From: Anniella stebbinsi
Taxonomy: Eukaryota > Chordata > Lepidosauria > Squamata > Anniellidae
Direction of reading: 5' to 3'
Length of the DNA stretch: 64,000 nt
Assembly (NCBI GenBank): GCA_029215795.1
Contig: JARDYH010000002.1
Location: 295,771,973 to 295,835,972, forward strand
Shown: piece after piece, positions 55,166 through 64,000 of the stretch
Numbering within the stretch: position 1 is the first letter of the stretch
How the letters are laid out: each line of letters begins with the position of its first letter
Notes under the pieces: generated by a model
The model's database searches: none
The model's input: only the letters and a program-made list of their open reading frames with translations
Told to the model about the DNA's origin: nothing
Program-made: the position numbers and the translations under genes

Positions 55166-56244
55166 ACAGACGTACTAGGCTTAAAAGAGCAAGGAATTCA
55201 GAATGTGAATTCTGAATTGCAAATACCAAACTATGCAACAAGGAAAGACAAACTTGTGAACAGAATCTGCTGTGTGTATTATGTGGGAAATTGTGCATAG
55301 CTTACATGATTTTGCCTGACGGAGTTATAGACTTTGTTTTAGAACCAGCCAGCACAATTTGTGTCTCTACAAGCCAATGTAGTCTACCAGCCACGTATGT
55401 CACAGAGCATAAAGCACAGAACATCTGAATACTGATCACAACATTCCATTCACACACAAAATCCCCTGTTTGCTTAAAGCAAAAAAATATTTCTTACTTT
55501 TGCAGAGTCGGAGTTTAAAGCACTGATGGTCAAGAAAACAAATAAAGGTGACCTAAGTAACTAATTACATAACCGTTGCTTTAAAGCTCCCATCCAAATT
55601 GCAGACAATTATAGAAATGGAAGACCATAGCAAAGGGAATGTAAACTATCCCCAAAGGCGATGCATGCCAGATTATTCAAGTATCCTTTTCTGAAAATGT
55701 AATGGCCCTGGTTGAATTGTAGCCAGCCACTTACAACTAGTTGCATATGACAACTATTGGCCTTGTATAGAGATATGCATCCATGCAGTTCAGTAAGCAT
55801 TATAAATGCAGTTATGAATTGAATATGCATCCAAATGTTCATTTACACCTTCACGGGCTATGTGAACAGAAGCCGCCTCACTCATGCTAGATTCTGGATT
55901 TAGGGAACACAATTGATCCATTTTTCTTTCTCAAAGCAACAACATATTGCTATTTGGGTGATGGGAACATGTGATATCCTGGAGAGAAAAGATCTGGGTG
56001 TAGTGCAACGAATGAGAAACAACTGTGCATTATGGTGAAATAAGCTAACAATTTGGAGTGGCCTCATGATTCTTCCCATCCAATGTTTACTTAGAAATAA
56101 ATCCCAGATACTTCCAGGAACTTTGCTTCCAAGTAAATATGCTTGGATTGTAGCCCAAGATTGCCAAATGGTGGATCCAGACTTCTTCAGGGACTCAGAA
56201 GAATATTAGAAAACACATTATAAATCTGGAGGAGGCATTTGTTT
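55166..56244. other. Non-coding DNA, nothing recognised
   Basis: No exon or repeat recognised apart from a weak TTTACTTAGAAATAAATCCC word near 56088, possibly from the squamate-type repeat. Confidence 0.4.
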
Positions 56245-56930
56245 GTTTGTTTGTTTGTTTACAACAGATATACACTGCTCTGCATCTAGACAGATTCCAG
56301 AGCAGTGAACAGTAAAAGATACAAAGATAAGATAAAAAGAATAAAAATCCATTTTAAACTTTCTTTTTCTTTTTTAAAAACAACAGAATTCTGATCAAAA
56401 CCATGGCTGTTCTGTCAAGGAAGGCTTCCTGAAATAAAGAGGCTTTCAGGTAAGCTGGAAACAACACAATGTTGGCACCTGCCTGACCTCCAGAGGCATG
56501 GAGTTCCATAGAAAGGGGGGCCATCACACTGAAGGCTCTTCTCCAGATGGATTCCAATTGGGCCAAGGTCCCTGTAGAACCACCAGGACCATGCCATCTA
56601 ATGACCTCAGTGACAAGACAGTTAGATAAAAGGGAAGGTGCTGTCTCAGGTATCCTTGTCCCAAGTTGTTTAGGGCTTTATACACTAGTACCAAAACCTT
56701 AAACCTGGCCCAGTAGCAAATAGACAGCCAGTGCAATTCCCTCAGCAAAGGAGGTCTATGCTGAAAAGAGGTAGTTCCGAACAACAGCCAAGCTGCTGCA
56801 TTTTACACTAGTTCCACCTTCCAGAGAAGCCTTATAGGCAATCCCATATAGAGTGCATTGCAATAATCTAGTCTTGAAGTTACAAGTTTCTGTACCACTG
56901 TGGCCAAGCTAACCCATAATGAATCTGACA
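56245..56930 (-). mobile_element. L2-type LINE fragment, ORF2 C-terminal end and 3' UTR
   Basis: On the minus strand: LRELHWLSICYWARFKVLV, YKALNNLGQGYLRQHL and a FSVMAPLSMELHASGGQ-like end, parallel to the intact copy. The 3' UTR terminates at a (GTTT)n/(AAAC)n tail at 56245-56262. Several stops and frameshifts. Confidence 0.8.
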
Positions 56931-57061
56931 GCGAAAGGATTGGAGACTCCTTAGCAAAAAGGAATAAAGAGCAAGGTTACTTCTAAATCAGGAAGAAGCA
57001 TTAGTAAAGGAGATTGATGAATTCCATAAAATATGTAATGCATACTGTCCCCTTTCTAAAG

Positions 57062-57405
57062 AGCTTGAAAACTTAGTCTAAAGCTGGATTGCAGAAACTC
57101 AGTCCAGGGGTCCCAATCCATCCCTCTGGCTTCTCTAGAAGTCCATGCCCCCTTCCCTGTCCTCACTCTCTTTCCCCAAAGCCCCAGTCATTTGGCAGTT
57201 TCCAAGTTTGTGCAGTTTCCTTCCCATTCTAAAAGTTGAAATGCCTCTCCTAAGGCTTTGCTTTAAAATCTGCTGTCACTTTCCATTTGGGCTGCACCCT
57301 TCTTGCCTTCTGTTTTGCCTCCCACTGGAATATAGGCCCTGAGAGGTTCTCCAAAATGAAATTCAAGCGTTGGGCTGACAAAGGTTCTGTAACCATCGCC
57401 TAAAG
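57062..57405. repeat. Interspersed repeat with 'CTGGAATATAGGCCCTGAGAGG' core, copy 3
   Basis: Longest of three copies. GGATTGCAGAAACTCAGTCC opens it; CCACTGGAATATAGGCC, CTCCAAAATGAAATTC and GGGCTGACAAAGGTTC close it. Copies 1 and 2 are at 11290 and 31196. Confidence 0.6.
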
Positions 57406-57505
57406 TAGTAATGGTTGCAGAAATAAATATTGCTATATTTATATTGGATTTGGTAAAGAATTGCGCTGTTCCACTTTTGCAGAACTTTATACCACTATTG
57501 GGTGG

Positions 57506-58209
57506 TAGGGGTGTGCATCGGATCGGGTCCGATCCACGATCCACGATCCAGAGCTAATCCGACCAAAATCAGATAAAATTATCCAATTCCGATCCTGGCT
57601 TCTGGATCATCCAATCTGATCCAAACCAGTCCGAAAGGACCCGATCCGGTTCAGATAAGATCGGAGGATCGGACCTCCTCCTCCCCCTCATGCTCCTTAC
57701 CTGCTGGGGCCGCCCGCTGCCCCAGATGGCAGCGGACAGCCCCAACAGGTAAGACCCCTCCTCCCCCTCGCACCCCCTTCTACTGAGAAACAGGCTTTGC
57801 GGCCTGCCTCTCAGTAGCGCGCTGAGTGATGACATCATCACCTGGCGCGCTACTGAGAGGCAGGCTGCGAAGCCTGTTTCTCAGTAGATTGGAGCAGCAG
57901 ATGGCCCCAGCAGGTAAGGAGCACGAGTGGGGGGAGGGACAGGGAGGGGAGAGTTAGGCCCCCACTCACCCACCCACCTCCATGTTTTCTGTATAAGCTT
58001 ACATTGGGGGAAAGCTTTCTTTCCCCCAATGCAAGCCTATGGAAAAAACACCAAAAATGGCGGCTGATCCAAAAATCGGACATCCGATTTTCGGATCGGG
58101 ATCAGGTCTGATCCGGGGGACCTCTGATTTTGTCTAAACCGATCCAGGACAACATCGGAGGTCCCGATCCGGGTCCCGATCCGATCCGGGGGGTCCGTGC
58201 ACATCCCTA
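57506..58209. mobile_element. GC-rich non-autonomous hAT-type transposon, family 1, copy 2 (704 bp)
   Basis: Ends TAGGGGTGTGCATCGG and CCGTGCACATCCCTA. Flanks TTGGGTGG (57498-57505) and TTGGGCAG (58210-58217) agree at six of eight bases. It lies inside an L2-type tail that resumes at 58210. It has the family's subterminal GATCCG clusters, the CATTGGGGGAAAG palindrome (57999-58036) and one central hairpin about GTGATGACATCATCACC with arms CTACTGAGAAACAGGC / GCCTGTTTCTCAGTAG. No coding capacity. Confidence 0.88.
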
Positions 58210-58250
58210 TTGGGCAGTATAAAAATGCAATAAATAAATAAATAATAGAT
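58210..58250 (+). mobile_element. L2-type LINE 3' tail interrupted by the hAT element
   Basis: TTGGGCAGTATAAAAATGC then AATAAATAAATAAATAATA is the L2 terminus; the part before the insertion (ACCACTATTGGG) lies at 57491-57502. Confidence 0.7.
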
Positions 58251-59159
58251 CCTTTGCCAAACAAGGCAAAACTAGCTGAAAGAGGAATGTTGCATGTCAA
58301 AAAATCAAAATCCCCACTACTTCCTTATGTACCACATCTCTTTTGCTTTTTATCTGAGAACATTGCAAAGGTACAAAGAGGAGATGGGGTGGAGCCACAT
58401 GTTCTGGGGATTGAAAATAATGATTCCCAAACAATGCTAATCATGATGTAATATCAAAGTACACATGAAAAGAAAGTGCTATCTGATTTCATAATCACTG
58501 TGTGACACATTAAAGCAGTCAAATAAAAGGTTTTAAGCCCCATTTAAGTAATTAGTTGCTATTGTATTCAGCAAAAAGTGATTGGAAACACAGTGCCATG
58601 AACAACAATACTAAAAATGTTACTACCTATATCAAGTGTAAGGAATAATCAGAATAGGTGATCAAATTTGACAGGACAATAAAGGATGACTAATACCTTT
58701 TAAAGCTTTTTGTGCTTTAGCTATCATATCTAATTTTCTGCATGAAGGGTAATCCTGGTTGATCTAAGGAAATCTGGGTTTCAATTTTCAGCTGATGAAT
58801 ATCTTAAATAATTTCCTGCTTTGCTTGTAAACAAAAGTTGAGTGTGTATTTTCCAAGTTTTTAGTTAGACATACATCTATGTTAATGGCAACATTTGACT
58901 TTGTTTTCTTACATATAGGGATGGAATATTGCGATGAACTTTGAGAGGACATAGATATGAATATGAATGGAAGCTGTTCCCTTGAGGTCCCAAACTTCTA
59001 TTATTCCTCCTTTGTCTCTGCTTCTTATGCATGTCTTTAGGACATAACATTAAAAAGTGAGCTAATTGATTTCCTAGTAGACAGCATCTTGGCTTTGTAC
59101 CAGGGTTCAGATTTTGACCTTCTTGGATAGTTAGGTGTATATTTGTAGAAACTGGAAAT
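58251..59159. other. Non-repetitive AT-rich DNA
   Basis: No exon, RNA or repeat recognised. Confidence 0.45.
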
Positions 59160-59252
59160 AAAGGGTTGTGTCCAGTTTTAGTCCTACCTAGGGTAGACTC
59201 ATTGACATGAACAGGCCTTCAGGTAGACTAACACTGGACACAATCCAAAGGA
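59160..59252. repeat. Decayed squamate-type repeat
   Basis: GGGTTGTGTCCAGTTTTAG and AGGGTAGACTCATTGACATGAA with an ACTGGACACAATCC close; the two ends are inverted (TGTGTCCAGT / ACTGGACACA). Confidence 0.5.
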
Positions 59253-59569
59253 CATGTATAACAAGGAGAGGAGTGGCAGCATGGCAGCCGCCATGGCAAC
59301 TTCTGTGGATTCATGATACCATCTGTGAAAACCTCCTGCACATACTGTGCAGCTATACATGTGAAGCATAGTATTTTCATTATCTTTTTTTTATGATAAA
59401 CAATACAGGTTGCTTTCTGGGACAAAAGAAGAAATTGTGAGATATAGAAGAGATGAAATGAAGCATACTGGATGACTTGGGGCCAGCCACTGTCTCTCAC
59501 CCTAACCTATGTTGCAGGCTGTGGTAAAGATAAAATGGCATCATCCCATGCACACAGTCTTGGGCCAGA

Positions 59570-59696
59570 TTAACACCAAGCAGGATATGACACTTTGAAA
59601 ACATTTTGAAAACTGTATATGGTATGTGTCCTGGTCCCCAACAGTTGTCACTACTGTTATAAACTGTTTTAAAGCAGTAGTGTAGATCCTGCCTTG
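59570..59696. mobile_element. Short MITE with 'TAACACCAAGCAGGAT' start, copy 2
   Basis: Aligns almost base for base with 486-620 over the whole length, including TTTGAAAACATTTTGAAAAC and GCAGTAGTGTAGATCCTGCC at the right end. Confidence 0.7.
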
Positions 59697-59843
59697 AGCT
59701 CTGGGATGGAAAGTGTGGAACACAAATGTGAGAAAGATCAGAAAAGAAAAACAGTAAACTACTTGAAAATGAGATTGAGTTCACTCTCTGCACATCCTGA
59801 ATCCAACCCTCCTGTCCCTTACCTAACTTCCTATAGTTTAAAC

Positions 59844-60252
59844 CAGGGGTCCCCAAACATGTTAGGTCAGTGAGCATATTTGGAATTTTAAGGGAGTGTT
59901 GTGAGTGCTCTCATAAAATGGCTGCCATGGTGGACATGACCAATCACAAAGCACTCATTTCTCAGAACACAACCTGATGAGACAGAAACAAATGTCACAA
60001 AGAGCCTATGTACAAGGCAGAGGTGGGATTTGAGCTTCAAAACACAAAAACCCTCTTTCGCACCCAAATAAAGATGGTGTTGGAAGGCAGCCCTTCACTT
60101 TGCAGCATGCTAGCCTCCCAGTTAAAAATAATTAACTAAAAAATCTTAAGAAATGAAATAAAAAGCTGGAGTGGCAAGGAGCTTGGTGGGTGCCAAGAGT
60201 AGCGTCCAGCAGGGCACTTTGGTGCCTACGGGCACCATATTGGAAAACCTTA
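59844..60252. mobile_element. hAT-type non-autonomous transposon with exact 8-bp duplication
   Basis: Begins CAGGGGTCCCCAAACATG, a classic hAT start, and ends ATATTGGAAAACCTTA. GTTTAAAC flanks both sides (59836-59843 and 60253-60260). The right part has GGTGCCTACGGGCACC near the end. The 409-bp element has no transposase. Confidence 0.85.
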
Positions 60253-60260
60253 GTTTAAAC

Positions 60261-60958
60261 CCACTGACCACTGTGTAAAGTTCTGCTCACACTGGTTTAA
60301 GATAAGCTCATCAAACCATATTGAGGAAATACACAAGCTACTACAAGGCTATGGGATAGAATAATCCAGTAAAAGTGCTGTTGCCTATGCAGGTCACAGT
60401 GATTATTCTGATTGGATTGGAGGACGGGGTGGGGGATGTTTGCAAGTGCCACCATTCAGATCAATATGGGGGGTGGGGTAGGCAGCAGATGGTTTTCGTA
60501 AATAAACAAGCCACACAAATGTGAAGTCTCATTTACCAAAACATCAAGTTTGGCACTCATTGTAACACATTCACATTGAGAAAATCATTTCTACAGAGGG
60601 ATGAGGACTAATGTCTATATTTGCTCATCTCTATTCTTCCAGGACCATGGTATGAGTTTTCAGATACAATAGCCAGCGGTTATGTGAAGTTTATTTGATA
60701 AGCATTTGATTGTGAGTTTAGTTATTTTCAGCACAGTGGTAAAGCATGCATTAATTGAGATAATGAGTATGAGCTGTAATTTAGCTCAGTAATCAAACTC
60801 ATAAACCAAGCATTATCAAATTTATAAACTCAGCGTGTGCAAGTATCCTCAGTGATAATGAATTCACAGTCAGATTATTCCATTGCAATTGTTGATAATC
60901 CTTGATATATATTCCACTGGCTTGTATCTAATGTTTTACGCTTATTTTGTGCAAAAGA

Positions 60959-60961
<3 letters not shown>
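60261..60961. other. Non-coding DNA, nothing recognised
   Basis: AT-rich with TGAGTTTA / TAAACTCA short inverted words around 60710-60830. No exon recognised. Confidence 0.4.
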
Positions 60962-61002
<41 letters not shown>

Positions 61003-61024
61003 GTTGGGTTTTTTTTTTTTTTTT
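60962..61024. repeat. (CT)n microsatellite and T tract
   Basis: CT run to 61000, then GGGTTGGG and a run of 16 T bases. Confidence 0.95.
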
Positions 61025-61234
61025 GCAGAGTAGAACAGAGACAAGTAAAAAGGTGGAAAGCAAGGTTTTAAACCATGGGTGTAATCCTAGAACAAAATAT
61101 GACAGCTGCATCTGGAACGCCTATGCAAAAATGGAGTTTCTGCAAGTGAAGCAAAACTACGTTCACATAGTACACAAGCAGTCTAGTGCTATACGCAGTG
61201 CTAGGGTGAACTACAGCATGAGAGAGCTATTGCC

Positions 61235-61325
61235 CTCATGTCGTGCTTGTGGGCTTCCCAATGGTATCTGGTTGGCCATTGTGGGAAGTAGGATGCTGGA
61301 CTAGATAGAATGCCATTGAACTAGT
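61235..61325 (+). mobile_element. SINE-like 3' fragment 'GTGGGAAGTAGGATGCTGGACTAGAT'
   Basis: GGTATCTGGTTGGCCATTGTGG, GGATGCTGGACTAGATAGAATG is a repeat type I recognise from reptile genomes (SINE/CR1-like). The family is not certain. Confidence 0.45.
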
Positions 61326-61530
61326 CTAGCAACTATATACTTCAGTTCTTTATCTGTTTTAATCAAGGATGGATCTGCCAATTTAGGTTTCTCTCAATTT
61401 CTCATTTTTCCAGCCTTACACTCAGATTATTTTGAATGTCAAGATTTTTAAAAGTCTGGATGAATATCCAAATTTCTGCCATGTGTGTTTCTTCTAATAT
61501 GTGCATTTTTGTACACAATAATGTCTAATG

Positions 61531-62795
61531 TAGGGGTGTGCACTGAATCGGCTCCGATCCACAATCCGGAGCCGATCCAGGGGAAATCGGATGCAATTAT
61601 CTGATTTCCGATCACCCCACTGGATCGTCCTATCTTTTCCTAACTAGTCCGGAAGGACCCAATCTGGTTCGGAAAAAATCGGAGGATCGGCGGACGCCCA
61701 CTGGTGCCCAACGCCGCTTCCATTGGCGGGCACCAGCGGACACCTGCCGATGGAAGTGGACAGCAGGGGGGGCTTACCTGGGAGGGCTGTCCGCTTCTAT
61801 CGGCAGGTGCCAGTGGGTGCCCGCCGATGGAAGCGGACAGCCCAGCCAGTTGAGGATCGCGGGGGGGAGGCTTACCTAGGGGGGGCATCCTCCTCCTTCC
61901 GTTGCTGGTAAACTCCTGTGACCTAGGCCTTGCGGCCTAGTTTACAGGAGAGCGCCAGGTGATGATGTCATCACGTGGCGCTCTCCTGTAAACTAGGCCG
62001 CGAGGCCTCATTCGCAGTAGTTTACCGGCAACAGACGGAGGGGGACGCCCTGCCAGGTAAGGAGTGTAGGTGGCTTACCTTGAGGGACTGTCCGCTTCCA
62101 TTGGTGGGTGCCAGTGGGCGCCTGCCGATGGAAGCGGACAGCAGGGGGAGCTTACCTGTGAGGGCTGTCCGCTTCCATCGGCGGGTGCCAGCGGGCACCC
62201 GCCGATGGAAGCGGACAGCCTAGCCATGTGAGGATCATGGGGGGGAGGAGGGAGGGGAGGAGGGAGGGAGGGGGGTCCACTTACCTGCCGGGGCATCTTC
62301 TTTCTTCACCTGCCAGAGATCTACTGAGAACTAGGCTTTGCGGCGTAGTCCTCAGTAGAGCGCCAGGTGAGGACTAGGCCGTGAAGCCTAGTTCTCAGTA
62401 GATCTCCGGCAGGTGAAGGAAGAGGATGCCCCGGCAGGTAAGGAGGAGTGTGAGGGGGGGTTATCTGCTGGGGCCGTCCACAGGCGCCCGCGGGCGGCCC
62501 CGGGAGGGAGCCGTGGGGGGGGAGGGACAGGGGGGAGTTAGGCCCCCACTCACCCTCCCACCGTCATTTTTTCCCCATAGACTTGCATTGGGGGAAAGCT
62601 TTCTTTCCCCCAGTGCAAGTCTATGGGGAAAACAAAAATGGCGGCCAATCCAAAAATCGGATGTCCGATATTTGGATTGGGATCGGGCCCAATCCGGTCT
62701 GAGGGGCCTCCGATTTTGTCCGATCCGATCTGGGACAAAATTGGAGGTCCCGATCAAGGTCCCGATCCAATCCGGCAGGTCCCTGCACATCCCTA
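61531..62795. mobile_element. GC-rich non-autonomous hAT-type transposon, family 1, copy 3 (1265 bp)
   Basis: Ends TAGGGGTGTGCACTGAATCGG and CCCTGCACATCCCTA. Flanks GTCTAATG and GTCTGTAC share only the first four bases, so the duplication is unclear. Same plan as copies 1 and 2: subterminal GATCCG words, CATTGGGGGAAAG palindrome at 62586-62628, and three GC hairpins. Two resemble each other (61690-61850, 62080-62220: GTCCGCTTCCATCGGCGGG and inverse); another spans 61905-62050 around CCAGGTGATGATGTCATCACG and another 62285-62440. No transposase; the open frames here are hairpin translations. Confidence 0.85.
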
Positions 62796-64000
62796 GTCTG
62801 TACACATTTTTGCAGGCAATTTTTGCTAATATAATGCAGTTATAAACATTATTTTCACGAATATACACATGTTTATATGCACTTCCCCCCAATATACAGT
62901 TTTTTGTACATATGTTTTGATTGGAAAATCCCATGACAAAATTCAGAAATGTGTGTATAACTAAGTTCCGGTTTGTGTATTGGTTCAAAAGTGTGAAATC
63001 AGATAAATTCATGTAAAAACACAAACTGAATTAATTTCTCCCCAGTCCCTATTTTAAAACATCCAACATTTTAACTACAGCTATGAGGGCTAAAAGACTG
63101 CCTTGCCATATCTTCTTTTTGGGGGAAAATGAAAGCTGCATTTCTCAGTGAACTAAATTCCTGCTCCAGAGACTCGGCTCTGTATGTGATTTCATACATA
63201 CAGTACTGCAGAATGATAATCAGCCATAACTATTAGGAAAGGTATGGGCAAGTAAATTTTTAACCTGGAGCTATTAAATAAAACATATCTGGTATTGTAT
63301 ACTTTCGTTGGGGGGGGGCTTATGAATATGAATGATGAAAAACAATGTTTTTAATCTAAGTTAGTCTTCCAGATAATTGCATTCCTTTCAATCAGTGTCC
63401 TCATTTTGTTTTTGTTGTGTATGTGTCCCCCCCCCAATAACATAAGCTGTTCCCATTTGAACTCTGAAGATGACAGTTCCCTCTAGCTTTGCTATTTTAT
63501 TTTTGATTTCTCAAAAATGGAAGAGCCTCATCATTTATGTATATTGCATCTCCCTCCTTGTTCAAGGAAAGTTCGCTGTGACTGTTTCAATGCATTTGGC
63601 ATCTCGACCCAGGTTAAATGTTGTGCCAACAGAAGCAAGGCTGATTTCCTAACATTGTTGTATTAACATACCTCGAATTTAGCCCAGAGCAAAGGGAAAT
63701 GATGTTGTTTGGAAAGAGATGGTAATTTACTTTCCGTGCCTCGGAGTCCTAAGGCATCTTCTTTGGGACATGACAGCCAGCTGTGTAAAACTGAAATGGG
63801 TGAATGACTGTCCATTGGGGGCTCCAGCATCTAGAAAGTGGTCTCCTGTGCTGTTCTCTGTGCACATAGACAATTGTGTCATTTTATTTTCACAGGGATC
63901 ATGGGGGTTTAACTCTCAAATCAATGGATACTTCAGTGTACATCACCTGCCTGCCTGCATTAAGAGAGAAATAACCTGCATCTGCACAAGTTAAAGCTAC
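62796..64000. other. Non-repetitive non-coding DNA
   Basis: No exon, RNA or transposon recognised. Short G8 and C9 runs near 63312 and 63427. The last 400 bases are balanced in composition and might be a conserved block, but nothing firm can be said. Confidence 0.4.

Noticed and set aside
62461..63024. 187-codon minus frame
   Set aside because: Spans the end of a hAT-type element and unrelated flanking DNA; its GATCCG-derived residues are repeat translation.

Overview
The window looks like a gene-poor stretch of a vertebrate nuclear genome, most likely a squamate reptile (lizard-like). The evidence is the repeat content. There are L2-clade LINE copies ending in (AATAAAT)n tails, a CR1 tail, an L1 fragment, tRNA-derived and 5S-rRNA-derived SINEs, and many non-autonomous DNA transposons, including hAT-type elements whose 8-bp target duplications can be read directly. 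I found no host protein-coding exon, no functional RNA gene, no CRISPR array and no prokaryotic signal. Almost all open frames are short chance frames or lie inside repeats. The one long coherent frame (16034-17383, minus) is a 5'-truncated L2-type reverse transcriptase.

Layout. 0-5 kb: short DNA transposons, including a 340-bp foldback element with an 8-bp target duplication, simple repeats, a 'GGGGCTGTCT' element and a tRNA-SINE. 5-9.7 kb: mostly non-repetitive DNA with blocks that look like conserved non-coding sequence. 9.7-15 kb: a second 'GGGGCTGTCT' element, an L2 tail, a dimeric hAT MITE and a possible solo LTR. 15.8-17.6 kb: the L2 copy abutting a tRNA-SINE. 18.4-25.1 kb: foldback MITEs and a 1.47-kb GC-rich hAT-type element built from ~225-bp hairpin units. 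25.8-28.1 kb: an unclassified repeat block carrying 'CTCCCAGCATGC' motifs. 30-38 kb: several 'TCTACACC' terminal-repeat elements and an L1 fragment. 40-43.6 kb: two unusual DNA elements (one with undecayed CpGs), a CR1 tail and an 811-bp hAT with a perfect target duplication. 45.7-50 kb: a second copy of a 5-bp-duplication family, a foldback MITE, a 5S-derived SINE and a tRNA-SINE. 52-57 kb: three decayed L2 fragments. 57.5-62.8 kb: two more members of the GC-rich hAT-type family and a smaller hAT.

There is no operon-like or gene-cooperation story. The most unusual material is the GC-rich non-autonomous DNA transposon group (23585-25053, 57506-58209, 61531-62795, and the separate family at 42786-43596). 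These have hairpin cores, a shared TGATGACATCA centre and repeated GGTAAG/CTTACC strings resembling 5' splice sites on both strands. All repeat names are from my recognition of motifs, without a database search; boundaries without a stated target duplication are approximate.
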